From Plumapathes pennacea (Eukaryota; Cnidaria; Anthozoa; Antipatharia; Myriopathidae), in the NCBI GenBank assembly GCA_964036295.1, contig OZ038468.1, positions 16,494,683 to 16,558,682 on the forward strand: a stretch of 64,000 bases of DNA. The letters are read 5' to 3'. The notes under the pieces were generated by a model that saw nothing but the letters and a program-made list of their open reading frames with translations, was not told the DNA's origin and ran no database searches. Below, piece by piece: positions 1-11,117 of the stretch. The stretch's first letter is position 1; each line of letters starts with the position of its first letter. The position numbers and the translations under genes were made by a program.

Positions 1-70
1 TTCTTCACACTTATCATCCACCTCATTGTTGAACTATGGTTGAACTGACTTGACTTTTTTGCTCCTCCAG

Positions 71-3000
71 AAGTTTCCAAGATTAAAGACCCTTCTTTGT
101 CAACACTGAAGCTGATACTCGACATCTTTGATTATTGTGCTTTGGTCATGTTTGTCTTGGAAATAATCATCAAATGGATTGATGGTTTTTGGAACTTCTG
201 GAAAAATGGATGGAACATCTTTGACTTCTTTGTGACTGTGATGGTAAGGATGTTTTGTTATGGGCAAGCAGAATATACCTAAATTAAAAAAATAAACAAT
301 AGACAAACACCAGAAAATACATTGATACGTTTAACACAAAACCGCAAAACCTTCAGAACTTACAGGTATTATAGAGATTACAAACTATGGATATGGCAGT
401 TAAAACATGTGATTTTCTGACAGTCGTTTGCACCAGAGATCATTGCAGTTGCCTCAGGAAAGAACTCCACAACTGAAGTGACAGTGATTGCCGAGAACCT
501 ACGGGTTTTCAGGATCCTTCGGTCTCTCAAAATGGTAAGGGCTTTGGACTGTGGACAAGTTTTCTTGCTTCATATGAACTTGAAGGCTTTGAAAAACAAT
601 AAGTTCAAAATGTAAGTACAATATGATTTTTTTCTTCCTACAGGTTTCACGATTTGCCCAACTGAGGATAATTGTTTTGACTATTCTGAAGGCATTTAAG
701 GTAATGTTAAGTCCTACTCTGACCTGCCAACCAGGCAAAATCATCAAAATGATTTCAGAGGTATCAAGAGGTTGAGTTATTAAGGGTGAATTAGTAAGAA
801 ACAGTTACCAAGGAATCCAGAAATAGTTTGAGTTGATGATATTTTAAGTTATCCCTGGATTGAAGTTACCAGGATTCAACTTTTTACCACAACACACTAG
901 TTTCTCGCTCTCTGATTGGTCAATTTACCGTGGTAAATAAGAGTCCAGACAACAATGCTGACGCCAGCTGATGCCAGCATGTCACATTTTGCAGCGAAAT
1001 ACAATGAAAGTTTCCTGTATATTTCTAAATGCTGTGGTAAAAAACAAATTTCCACTGGTTTGCCGTGGTTACTGGACTCTTATTTACCACGATTTACGTC
1101 ATCACATGGTCAAAATTACTTGCGGACTCACTCGGCGAAGCGCCTCGTGAGTCCACAACATTTTGACCATGTGATGACGTAAATCGTGGTAAGTAAGAGT
1201 CCACACCACGGCAAACCAGTGGAAATTTATTAAGTAGCTACGAGTTCTTTACCTTTCTTACAGTCTATGGCATTTATTCTTATCCTGTTGGTGACGTTCA
1301 TGTACATCTTTGCTGTTGCTGGAACAGTCATGTTTGATTCCTACTCCAAGTCAAACAGAACTGACCTGAAGTACAGAACAAGCTTCAGGTAACAAAATGA
1401 TGCACTAGCCCTGTTACTGATAAACAGCTTAGATTCATATGCACAACAAAAGCAAGGCATCTGTACTGAAGAAAGAAGTCTGTTGAAAGGGTGGGGCACA
1501 TTCTAGTTTATAGTTAGACTTCTAGCTTGCATAGCTGACACAAGACGAGGAAATAAGGGAAGAGAAAGAGAGAGGAGAGTGGAAAGTAGAATGAGATGAC
1601 CTAACTGTTTTAAAGATGGTAGCTCTTAGTTCACACCTGTCTTTTTACAGTTCCCTTGGAAATGCCCTAATTACACTATTCCAGCTCTTCACACTGGATC
1701 ATTGGTATGAAATTTTACAAGATCTGGTGAAAGTTGCAGATGACGTCACAGTCAAAATCTACATCATCCTTTGGATTTGCATTGGTGCATTTATTTTCAG
1801 AAACATCTTTGCTGGCATCATGGGTAAGAAAGAAACATAATGCCCAAGCAAGCTGCCACTAACAAGGCAAGGTATGTGACTGGTGGCGTTAATGCTTAAA
1901 CTATAGCTATCATTATTTTGTTCTCAGTCATGAATTTCCAAAACATTCGAGATGACTTCAATCAGCAAGTCAAAGAGCAGACAGAAGCACTGGAGGCAGA
2001 GCAGATGCGGCAACACCTTGCTGAAGAACTGGATCGGCAGGACAAAATGCATGCACGGACAAGGTCAGTCCCCCTAAGTCTGCTCGTTGGTGTGTAAATT
2101 TTAACCCTTTCACTCCCAAGTTCAAAATGCAGATTCTCCCAACCTTTTAAGAGGAAAATGTATGAGTGATGTAGTGAGAATTGATAGTTTAATATGAGCA
2201 AGGTATCAGAAGCCAAGTTCTCCTTACTATATGATATATTTCTGGTGAGAAACTGAAGGAGAAAATCGAAGTTGATCACTCTTGGGAGTGAAAGGGTTAA
2301 CCGTTTCACTCCTGAGCTGAAAAAAGTTTCACACAAGATGGTGAAGCACTTGTAGAAATCTCATGATTCAACACCCACAAGCTATAGTACTGTACACAAT
2401 CAAATTGCATCTCAGGACTAAGTAAATGTACACTTTGTTGGTTAAACTAAATTGATGCTTGGCCAGTTGAGAGGCTCATAATATTTATGATAACTGATAA
2501 TATTTTGGAATTTCTCTCAGGCGTAGTAGTAGTGTTAGTTTTGGTCTCTTTGTGGGTGGGGAGCCATCGAAGCAAGTGCACCCGATGTCAGCGCTGGCAG
2601 AGGAACCAGAAGCAGATGATGAAACTGAGGACCAGGAAGTGGAAGCTGACCCTGAACCAGCTGTACAAGAGAAGAGCAATGATGATCCTCTTGCGGCACT
2701 AGGTCATAAGCTTGCTGAAATCAGGTTTGTGTCTGCCACAGTGACTTCTTCAGATTTTAGCCCTGACATTCATATTTAAATGAGTTTCAGTAAAGAAAGC
2801 AAGCCCAGTTAGTTATTACACCCATACATCCAAAAGGCACACATAATAACAATAATAATAATAAAATTTAAAACTATGTTAATTATTTAAAAATAAATTC
2901 AATAATAAAAATAAAAATGAAAATAAAAATTATTATTGATGTTCTTTTTGAAGTGGATCTTGGCAAGCTCTTTCAAATATTCTAGATCCCCCCCTCCCTA

Positions 3001-4606
3001 TTTCATGTTTTAGAGGAACCAAACTACCACCTGGATCAGCTTCAGAAAATGTGACAAACACAAGAGAGAGTGAGGGGATACCCAGTGCAGATCAGGGTGT
3101 AGGACAAGATGTGGCCCAAGAATTGTCAGCAGGTGAGCCTAGTACTGACAGAGATGATAGTGCTGTTTATTAGTAACAGTTGAACCTCCTTGAGCGATCA
3201 CCTCTTGTAAGCGATCACTTACCAAATGACTGATTGGTCTCTCAGTCCAGTTAGTATTAGTGCAACCTCTCGTAAGCAACCACCTCTTGTAAGTGACCGC
3301 AACCACCTTTAAGGCTCACTGTTTGAGTTTTTCTATTATTTTTTTACCTTTGGTACATGACCACTCTATGCTCCCAAAGAGCAATTTTCTGAGCAAGGAC
3401 TAACTTTCTTGCAGAAACCAGACTGGACAAAACACAAACATGTGCAATGTAACATGCAACAGGGCAAAAAGTTGATTTCTTAAAATTGAAGGTGTTGTTC
3501 ACTCACTAAAACTACATTATTTGACAATGGTTGTGGGTCAAAGCTGGATCTTACTAAGGCCTCCCATGGTGAGAAATTCCCGTAAGCGTCCACCTCCCAT
3601 AAGCGATCACTTAAAGTCGAACGAAGGGTGGTTGCTTATGGGAGGTTCTGCTGTAATAAGAAACAGAAATCACATTTTAAGGAGGTAGTGTGGCCGAGTG
3701 GTTGGGCACTGGACTTGAAATCCAGAGGTCCCAGGTTTGAGTCCCACTATGACCACTAGCTGAATTTGCAACACGGTAGCCCTGAGTTCAAATCCTTGGC
3801 CATGCTAAGTAAACAGCCAACTGGTTAGCCTCCGACCAGCTGGGATTCTTAACATGTTTACGTTCAGTTCATGATATTTGGTTTCTGCATTCCAAGTCTC
3901 CCCATTTAGCTTGGAAGTGCTAAATAGACATAAAGTGATTTCTTCCTATTTTTATTCATTAACCTTTTTCCTCAAATTCTCCCAACTATTTAAGAACATG
4001 TATGAGTAATGGAGAATTTATGATTTAATCAGCTCTTATCTGAGCAAGGTGTCAATAGCAAAGTTCTCCCAACTGTATGATATATCTTTTGTGAGAAACC
4101 AAAGGAGAAAATATAATTTGTTCACTCAACTCAACCATTGAAGAAGAGAATATATTACACGACTTCACATTTTGGAGTGCAAATACAGGCCAAAATGAGT
4201 GCAAAGATGGAAGCGTATTGCACTCGTCAGGAACCAGATCAACTGGTTTATTAGCTTACGTGATCAGTTTTCGCAAGCAAAATTTACGAATGCATCATTT
4301 TTTTGTTCCATTTTGCGTGCGGCGAGAATGTTTGCCCTGCTTCGTTTGTTGTGTAATAAACAATTTATTACACGAAAAGTCGTGCAATGTGGCTGTATTT
4401 TTACTTGTCAGTTTCATTTTTTCTCGCCTGAAGCAGGCTCAAAAAAATAAAACCGACTCGTAAAAATACTCCGCCGTATTGCACTCCTTCCTGTGTAATA
4501 ACCTCTTTGTACGAGTGATGCATCTTGGCAAGAGAAACTTAAAGTTGATTACTCTTGTGAGTGTAAGAGTTAGCCACAGCATCAGCTAATGTCAGTGCCA
4601 TGTTCC

Positions 4607-4637
<31 letters not shown>

Positions 4638-5744
4638 GAGCCTAAAAGGAGAGAGTTTATGTTGATCCATAAACTAACTGTACTTCTGGCTCTGTTTAGA
4701 CTGGAACTCAACAGTTGCAGCAAATCTAACTCATTTGAAGAACAATCCAGTTGAAACATTGTGGCCAAGGGACACACTCTTCAGGTATAGTTTGTTCTCA
4801 GCCTACTCAGTGTCATAGAGCCGTTTTCGGATGACTGTCGAAAAAACCAAAACCAAAGTAATCACACAGGCCAATCACAGAGACTGAGAGAAAACAGTTC
4901 AGCCAATTGGAAGCCAAAGTAATTCGCGTTTAGTCTTGCGTTTGGTTTTACTTTCCAATCAGCAGTGCAAGTACACGCCATCGCTTGCGTGAGAAGTGTT
5001 TGGTTTTGGTTTTGTCTCTGATTGGCTGAGCATGCTGACAAACTCGTGTGGACCAATCCGAAAGCGAAGCAAACGCAAAACCAAAGCAATCACACAATTA
5101 CTTTCGACAGTCATCCTAAAACCGCTCTAATAGGAAAATGATCAACTGGTTATTGTTAACACTGTAAGTTTTGACTATAACACTTCAGCCAAACATAACG
5201 GTGAGCAAAATTGAACCACAGGTATTTTCAACTGATGGAGTTGCTGCAGGAAAACATGGCTGAGAGGCAACAACTGCTCAACTTGGCTGGTATGGAATCT
5301 GCTCATGACTTAAAGGGATGGGAGGATGGGGGAATGGGAATGAAAAGCTAAGAGGGAGGTCACCACTAACAGTTTTAATGAGAAATGGTGGCTCAAGGTC
5401 AACCAAATAGAAAAATATTACAAAAGGAATGTATCATTACAAGGTTGTGGTGGATACTATGCCACAGATAAATAGAATGTGTTGGAAACGTCAGCCAACA
5501 GACTCTTTATGCTGTTCAGTATATCCACATGGACCTTATTTTGAAGCACAGACCAAAATTATTTTTTCACTGAGATTAGAATATTTCATCACAGGCCTTC
5601 ACCAATGACTGAAAAAGAAAAAAATGCTACAAAACCAGACTGCTTCTTTTCAGAAGTGTCTTGATATCAATATCTTTCTTCTGTTTTTTTTTTTTTTTTT
5701 TTTTTTTTTCAGCTCAGGCAATGATGAGGCTTCATGACACATGA
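71..5744 (+). CDS. CATSPER2: CATSPER2, sperm cation channel subunit 2 (3' part)
   Basis: This is a pore-forming subunit of the sperm-flagellum calcium channel CatSper. The gene enters from the left, so the N-terminus is missing. Exons I place: 71-243, 424-534, 644-700, 1264-1388, 1651-1823, 1928-2063, 2521-2724, 3014-3132, 4700-4784, 5222-5289, 5713-5744; they join in one frame as 427 codons including the stop. Exons 1-3 hold voltage-sensor helices, with S4 basic residues at every third position (RVFRILRSLK). Exons 4-5 hold S5, the pore with the CatSper T-x-D-x-W filter (TLDHW), and S6. A variable acidic linker follows. The C-terminal block (DW..., LWPRDTLFRYFQLMELLQ) matches vertebrate CATSPER2 and separates it from the other CatSper alpha subunits. 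An AATAAA lies 88 bases past the stop. Introns carry several repeats. Confidence 0.9.
1047..1228. repeat. Long hairpin (inverted repeat) in CATSPER2 intron
   Basis: Two arms of about 75 bases are near-perfect reverse complements. The outer ends are TTTCCACTGGTTTGCCGTGG and its complement at 1204-1228. The arms continue through a shared ACTCTTA and a GATTTACGTCATCACATGGT block around a small GC-rich loop. This is the shape of a foldback element or MITE. The sequence just upstream (about 900-950) repeats parts of it, so the full element may be longer. Confidence 0.7.
2101..2300. mobile_element. TTAA-flanked MITE, piggyBac-like (type copy)
   Basis: The 200-bp element starts TTAACCCTTTCACTCCCAAG and ends with the complementary TTGGGAGTGAAAGGGTTAA, with TTAA at both edges. 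TTAA target sites and short CCC-starting ends are typical of piggyBac elements. It lies in a CATSPER2 intron. Recognisable or decayed relatives occur near 3959, 30993, 34640, 41685, 48741 and 57655. Confidence 0.7.
3177..3653. mobile_element. Pogo/Tigger-like MITE
   Basis: The left end CAGTTGAACCTCC and the right end GGAGGTTCTGCTG are inverted repeats, flanked by TAA on both sides. Inside are repeated GTAAGCGATCAC-type blocks. Ends of the form CAGTNGAACCTC with TA target sites are known from pogo/Tigger elements. About 477 bp, in a CATSPER2 intron. Confidence 0.5.
3681..3962 (+). mobile_element. tRNA-Ser-derived SINE, forward copy
   Basis: The head reads as a tRNA gene relic, with A box TGGCCGAGTGG (3691-3701) and B box GGTTTGAGTCC (3734-3744). 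Between them is a serine-type anticodon arm (ACTTGAAATC, UGA anticodon). A non-tRNA body follows, ending TAAATAGACATAAAGTGAT. A second copy lies in reverse at about 44772-45060. It is not a working tRNA gene because no proper acceptor stem closes. Confidence 0.7.
4142..4520. repeat. Dispersed about 370-bp repeat, copy 1
   Basis: Near-identical to 16290-16650, with shared blocks GCGTATTGCACTCGTCAGGA, TTTATTACAC and AATAAAACCGACTCGTAAAA. The sequence appears inserted in a decayed TTAA-type MITE, whose halves flank it. Class not determined. Confidence 0.6.
4608..4636 (+). repeat. Poly-G tract of 29 bases
   Basis: Uninterrupted run of G in a CATSPER2 intron, 63 bases before exon 4700-4784. Length is liable to sequencing error. 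Confidence 0.8.
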
Positions 5745-5831
5745 GGATAGAAAGAAAAATAACCATTTTAGGCAGTTGTTTGGAAGCTAGAGCCCAATAT
5801 GTTGCCCAGTTTGCCAGTTCTTTGTCACTTT

Positions 5832-5837
5832 AATAAA
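5832..5837 (+). terminator. CATSPER2 polyadenylation signal
   Basis: AATAAA 88 bases after the CATSPER2 stop codon, in the short gap to the convergent KRTCAP2 3' end. Confidence 0.6.
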
Positions 5838-5879
5838 ACTTCCAAAAACAGTTTTTTGTTTTAGTAAAGAAAAAGATGT

Positions 5880-5885
5880 TTTATT
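5880..5885 (-). terminator. KRTCAP2 polyadenylation signal
   Basis: AATAAA on the minus strand, 58 bases past the KRTCAP2 stop. It sits 43 bases from the CATSPER2 signal on the other strand, so the two 3' UTRs probably abut or overlap. Confidence 0.55.
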
Positions 5886-5942
5886 TGCTTTGAATTCTAT
5901 AATAATACATTAAAAGATAAGACCACAGCAGTGATCAGCTCT

Positions 5943-7604
5943 TCAGTGTTTCTTGCTCTTTGTTGATACTGCAGCTGGTTTGACAGTGGGAGTGTGCTTG
6001 GCAGATGAAATCTTGTTGATGAAGTACAGTGCCACCAGGGAAAACAAGAAACTGCAAAAGGTCAAATACAATGCATTGTAATGATTCGACAAGACCTCTT
6101 CAGTGTTCAGCTTTCCCATATTGACTTTTCATGTATATCTTTACGCTGATGCGGTCTAAAACTAGTTCTCACAAGAACTAGCATTCCATTGTTAAAGCAT
6201 TATTACACACCAAACATCCACTTCTACTAATTCTATCCTAACATGAACAGTAGAAGTGCACTATTCTACAATAATTTGCACATATTCAAAATTTCACTCA
6301 CCAGGTGGTGATGCAAACCCTGTGAACCAAGCCAGAAGCAAACATGGCCAATGCTAGGCAGGTTAAGACTGAAAATGAAGGGAATTTCTCAGTTAGCAGA
6401 GAGCTTGTTTATTTTGTCTTAAAGGGGCAGTGTCATGAGATGTGCATGCGCTTGCTCAAATCTTGAAAACATTCCCCCAATGTTTTCGAGTTTGAAATCT
6501 AAGATGGCATCCACAATGGTGGTGAGCAATCGAGTGGCAGAACCACTGCCATTGTGGATGCCATTATGGATTTCAAACTTGAAAACACTGGACAAATGTT
6601 TTCAAGATTCGGCCAAACGCGCGCATGCACATCTCATAACACTTGCCCCTTTAATCCTCATTTTGAGGAGGTCCATGATATATGGCAGGTCCTAGAGCCT
6701 ACAGGATGTACAAGAAAGTTTGAGAAGGGGAAGTTGGCATTCTCAAGTTTGCAGGACCAACAGCTGATCTTCTTTCTTACTCTTTGCTTTACATCAAAAT
6801 AATAAATTCAAGCATAAACTTAACAATCCTTCCTCCTCAGAAATGATAAATAGATACATAAGAACTTACCCTCTGGAAATAATTTTGTCTGGAAGGCCTT
6901 TCCGAACAGGTGCGATTCTAAATTCCCAACAGCCTTTGTGTCAGTGACCATCAAGTTAAGTAGATTGCAGTTGATGGTGAAAATGTAACTATTTTCTGTA
7001 TCTACACACACACACACAGTGTTCCCCCCCCCCCCCCCCAGTGAGGGACTGTGACACCAAAACACAACACAGGAGTCCCAAGGGGGGGGCTGGGGGTCTT
7101 CTTTGTTTTATAAACATGCAGTAATCTATAAAAGCATGCACCATGAAAAATATGTACCCAAACGACAAAAATCACTTCGCCCCTGTCGAAACGTATTGCC
7201 GTGTTTTAATCAGTGAGTAATTTTTTTCGGACCATGTTACTAAAAATAGTACAACAGTGATATATTCATTTCTTACGATCACGAAATCTGAACTTTGCGC
7301 AAACCTAATTAAAACTACGAACGATTTGAGTCGAAATTGCGACAAATTGAATACAGGAAGGGCAAAGGATACAGTTAAACAGAAGACAAATAGCTGGGAT
7401 CCAATAAAACCTCCCAGAATAGTCATCCATTCACTGGACGCCAAGTTGTTCTTGAACATCTGCATGCCAGCGAACGTAAGGACGGTCAGAAGGGAGGCGA
7501 ACAAAAAAGACGTGATCGTGGGAAGCGCTGAAGAGATAAAATAGAGGCATTAGTGTGAAAATAACGCTGTATCAAGCCACACAAAAACCACAATACCGAC
7601 CCAT
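5943..7604 (-). CDS. KRTCAP2: KRTCAP2, oligosaccharyltransferase subunit KCP2
   Basis: This is a small ER-membrane subunit of the oligosaccharyltransferase complex, known to help the STT3A form act with the translocon. Exons (minus): 7601-7604, 7373-7527, 6870-6933, 6302-6368, 5943-6051; 133 codons, close to the vertebrate length. Family blocks visible are [55 protein letters not shown] and LYFINKISS. They include about three hydrophobic segments and a lysine-rich tail (KSKKH). The coding part of exon 1 is only ATGG, followed by GTCGGT, a weak donor. I chose it because it gives the right frame; the true first exon could differ. The start lies 145 bases from the DET1 start on the opposite strand. 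Confidence 0.92.
6419..6654. mobile_element. TTAA-flanked foldback MITE
   Basis: TTAA at each edge (6419-6422 and 6651-6654), and about 30-base inverted ends (AAAGGGGCAGTGTCATGAGA and complement). The inner halves also pair around TTTCAAACTTGAAAAC, so almost the whole 236 bp can fold. It lies in KRTCAP2 intron 3. A partial relative is at 63166-63310. Confidence 0.7.
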
Positions 7605-7749
7605 GTTGGATTTGCTCAGAGAAAGGACACATCAGCTGTTGGGCCCATTCTTACACGGCCAAAAATTAAGAGAACCCGGATGAAAGCAATATGGCGGACG
7701 GTCTGTTCGTTGTATTGGTCTGAGCTGATGCACGCGAGCAGCTCTTAGC
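7605..7749. promoter_or_regulatory. KRTCAP2-DET1 bidirectional promoter region
   Basis: The 145 bases between two divergent start codons must hold both 5' UTRs and the promoters, unless upstream exons were missed. An AATATGGCGGAC block at about 7688 resembles the YY1-type ATGGCGG element common at animal TATA-less promoters. No TATA box is evident. Start sites are not mapped. Confidence 0.5.
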
Positions 7750-9905
7750 ATGTCGGAACTGTATTTCAAGCCAAGGCGCATTCCAAATCAAAACATTGTG
7801 TGGAAACTTAGACACAGGGAGACGCACTTCCCGAGTCCAAGGGGCTGTCCTGGAACGCACTGGCATAGAGCGAGGTCGTTCACACAAAATATTTTCCCGA
7901 ATTTTACCATTGTGAATGTCGAAAAACCACCATGCTTTCTGAGGAAATTCTCACCAGATGGACGCTATTTTGTTGCCTTCTCACTAGACCAGAGCTCAAT
8001 TGAGGTGTACGAGTTTCAAGGACCAAGTGCTGCGGAGGAATTGCTGGCCTCCATAAAGGTCAATGGTCAAAATTCCACGAGTATCCGGGGAACGCTTTTT
8101 AACCAATTTTTCAACAAAACAGCAGTGGTGGCAGTGGCACCAAATGGAGAACACCTGAACAGAGAATGCAGCCTTTTTACAGACGATGGGCGCTATGTTA
8201 TTGTCGGGTCGGCGTCCTTTGTTCCCGAGGATCCTCACCCGTATTTTTTCGATGTGTACAGGAACAATGAAGCCGTGTCTCCAAACCCGAGATCACCACT
8301 GGAGGACTACACCATCCACATTGTGGACCTGCGCAAGGGAAGGCTGAGTGACTCCAGAGTGTTCAAATGTGATAAAGTCTTCCTCTCTCACAACCAAGGA
8401 CTCTATTTATTCAGGGATCTGTTAGCAGTGCTCTCCGTTCAACAGCAGACAATTCATATTTTCCAGGTTACCCCCGAAGGGACATTCATTGATGTTCGTA
8501 CTATTGGTCGTTTCTGTTATGAAGACGACGAGTTGCATTTAAATGCTTCCACAGTGCAAACGCACAGACCATTTCGAGAGACATGCATTAATGGACTCAA
8601 GCATCGCCTCTTGGTGCATCTTTGGTGGTGCGCAAACCGTGACGGAAGTCCAGAGGCCAAGCGAAAATTTTTCCAGCACTTTGAGCAGTTTAGATTGCTC
8701 AGAATGTGGAAGATGCAGCTGTTGGATGAGGCAATTTTGCTGATCAAATATGCTAGTGAGGACGTTGTGACACTAAAAGTGGCTGACCCAAATTCACAAC
8801 CCTCCTTCTTTGTTGTGTACAACATGGAGACGACACAGGTTCTGGCTGTTTTTGAAAACACCTCAGAACAACTGTTGGAACTCTTTGAGCAGTTCTGTGA
8901 CTCTTTCCGAAATGCCATGCTGCATTCACCTGGGCAGTTCACATGCTCTGCGTCAAGCAACATCTATGCTCGGCAAATTCAGCGACGGTTTAAACACACT
9001 ATCATCAATGCCAAGTATGGAGGCCACACCGAGGCTGTCAAGAGACTTCTAGCTCAACTACCAATCAGTTCCCAGTCATACAGTAGCAGCCCTTATTTGG
9101 ATCTCTCTTTGTTCAGTTATGATGACAAGTGGGTGTCTGTGATGGAGAGACCCAAGGCTTGTGGAGATCACCCCATTCGGTAAATTACTGTCTAAGAATA
9201 ATCTTTTTTTAGCTTGCATTAACTCCCAATGGATCAAAAATGTGTTTGTATGGCGAGGCTCCCTCAGACTTACTACTAATATTATTTCTGATGACCATTT
9301 TGCATATTTTCAGTAAAAATTTTACTCTTAACAGAATGACTTGGGACAAGCCTGTAACAAATTCACAAAAAAAGTGCATGTGACAACTCGATATTTGCAA
9401 AGATCCCTTTAGAAGTTAAAATACCAATATGATTCCTTGGTTCAGGTTTTTTTTTTTCTCTTTCTTTTTTTTTTTTATGTACCAAGGAACATAATTTTCT
9501 ATACCAAGTAAAAAAGGAACCTCTTTCAGGTGGGCTTCCCTGTATAATCAGTAAGTAGGGATTACCTTCTTTGCTCCCACCGGGAAGGGAACATGACATC
9601 TGATCCCTTGCTCAGACCATCTCTGAGTGAATGAATAACAAAATACTGGTGAATTATCTTCTAACTTTACTGATTTTATTTTTTTATTTTTGTTCCTCAG
9701 ATTCTACTCAAGAGACTCAGGGCTTTTGAAATTCAAGATCCATGCAGGAGTTCTTGGAAGACCCACACCTCCCACAGCTAGAAGACTTGTTGCATTCACA
9801 TTCCATCCACATGACCCATTTGCCATTTCTGTCCAGAGAACCAATGCAGAGTATGTGGTTAATTTCCACATTCGTCACTTGACCGATGGGCCAGAGCACA
9901 TCTAA
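7750..9905 (+). CDS. DET1: DET1, COP1/CUL4 ubiquitin-ligase adaptor
   Basis: DET1 joins DDB1, COP1 and CUL4A in a ubiquitin ligase that targets transcription factors such as c-Jun; it acts mainly in the nucleus. Two exons, 7750-9179 and 9701-9905, encode 544 residues, close to the human length. Almost the whole protein reads as the family. Examples are [20 protein letters not shown] near residue 50, [69 protein letters not shown] and the exon-2 tail [20 protein letters not shown]. The intron splits the Arg codon of [11 protein letters not shown]. The ATG at 7750 is the first start in frame with the conserved KPRR..NQN segment. AATAAA lies at 10372. Few introns, unlike its neighbours. Confidence 0.95.
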
Positions 9906-10371
9906 ATGGATCATAATAGGACACTTGTCAGAATGCCAGTTTCTCTTCAGTCCTTGTTATGCAGCTCATAATCAGCAGACTTATCATATCAGCAGACTTT
10001 TTGTTCAGATTTCTGTTACACACCAGGTTTCTTTTTTGGAAATGAAAATGTTCATCAAAACAGCGATATCCTGCTGTCTTTTTTCTAATGAATCTTTCAG
10101 TTTATGGTGAAGATGTGGAAGTGGTCACTCATCCAAGATGTTAATGTAATGACTATTTGCATGCATGCAAAGCAACATGTACTAGTCAGATGCATTATGT
10201 TGCACCACTATCTGTTGTGACCAGCATGGCACCCTTGAACAGTTTATTTATTTTGTGCCGTTACTCAGTATAAATGCCGGTATCTTCACCAATTATTGAA
10301 ATATAATTTAGAATGTACAGTTGATAAAGTAAAATACAGCATACTTCTGTAAAGAATTTTGTCATTGACCC

Positions 10372-10377
10372 AATAAA
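10372..10377 (+). terminator. DET1 polyadenylation signal
   Basis: AATAAA 467 bases after the DET1 stop; the first good signal downstream. Confidence 0.5.
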
Positions 10378-10576
10378 CCAAGCTTTATTACCTTGTATAG
10401 GCCCTGTTTGGTTTTTATATTAATTTCTTTGAGAAATGGGTGGTGTGTGGATGGCAGGTGATTTATTTCTCAGAACAGTTCATAATGCAAGTTAATTTTA
10501 AACCACAGTTCACAAGCTTCAACTCAATCAGCTGTCCCTTTACCACCAACCATTCAGTTTGCAAGTCCTTACTGTA

Positions 10577-11037
10577 CAGTAGAACCCCACTCATCTCGAA
10601 CTCTCAAAGGAAGCGGGAAATAGTTAACAATTATTCACTGAAGTGGAGGTGAATAGTGGTGGATAATGGCTTGGCAAATATCTACCGCTATTTACTGACA
10701 CCGAGGTGAATAATTGTCTTAGTATATACCACACAAGCTTAATAGCCAACTCCCAAATAGCTATTTTATTTCCGACGAAAGTGGGCAAAAATTGGGTTTG
10801 CACACCATTTTGTTTTACCAGAAGCCGCCAGGTGAATAGTACTTGATATTCCGAGATTGAGGAGCCAATCAGAGCGTGCAAAAAGCACTATTCACTTGTG
10901 TGGTATATACTAATTCAAGATAGCTGGGTTCTACCAAGGGAATTTTCTACCAAGTTCATTTCCAAGGGAATTTGGATTCTGTTTGAGATAGTGGGGAGTT
11001 GGGAGATAACCAAGTTCGAAATAGCAGGATTCCACTG
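10577..11037. mobile_element. Pogo/Tigger-like MITE with TA target site
   Basis: The left end CAGTAGAACCCCACTCATC and the right end ATAGCAGGATTCCACTG form an imperfect terminal inverted repeat, each extending to a GTTCGA/TCGAAC block. TA flanks both sides (10575-10576, 11038-11039). A second palindromic element lies inside. Confidence 0.6.
10720..10912. mobile_element. Nested palindromic MITE
   Basis: An 18-base perfect inverted repeat, TAGTATATACCACACAAG at 10720-10737 and its complement at 10895-10912, bounds a 193-bp element inside the pogo-like MITE. Confidence 0.65.
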
Positions 11038-11104
11038 TATTTCTTTAGTGACCCACATACAATGCACAGACACAAGGTAGTTTATGCAGAATGCCTTTCA
11101 GCAC

Positions 11105-11110
11105 TTTATT
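11105..11110 (-). terminator. RPS6 polyadenylation signal
   Basis: AATAAA on the minus strand just past the RPS6 stop, as expected for a ribosomal protein gene with a tiny 3' UTR. Confidence 0.6.
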
Positions 11111-11117
11111 TTACAAC

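Larger units (their letters stand above)
9906..11117. other. DET1-RPS6 convergent intergenic region
   Basis: The left part (to about 10400) is probably DET1 3' UTR with AATAAA at 10372-10377. The rest is mostly a nested pair of transposon relics (10577-11037). I see no gene here. Confidence 0.6.

Noticed and set aside
3681-3750. A functional tRNA-Ser(UGA) gene
   Set aside because: Boxes A and B are present, but the 3' half does not close an acceptor stem and the same sequence with an extra body recurs in reverse near 45000. It is a SINE head.
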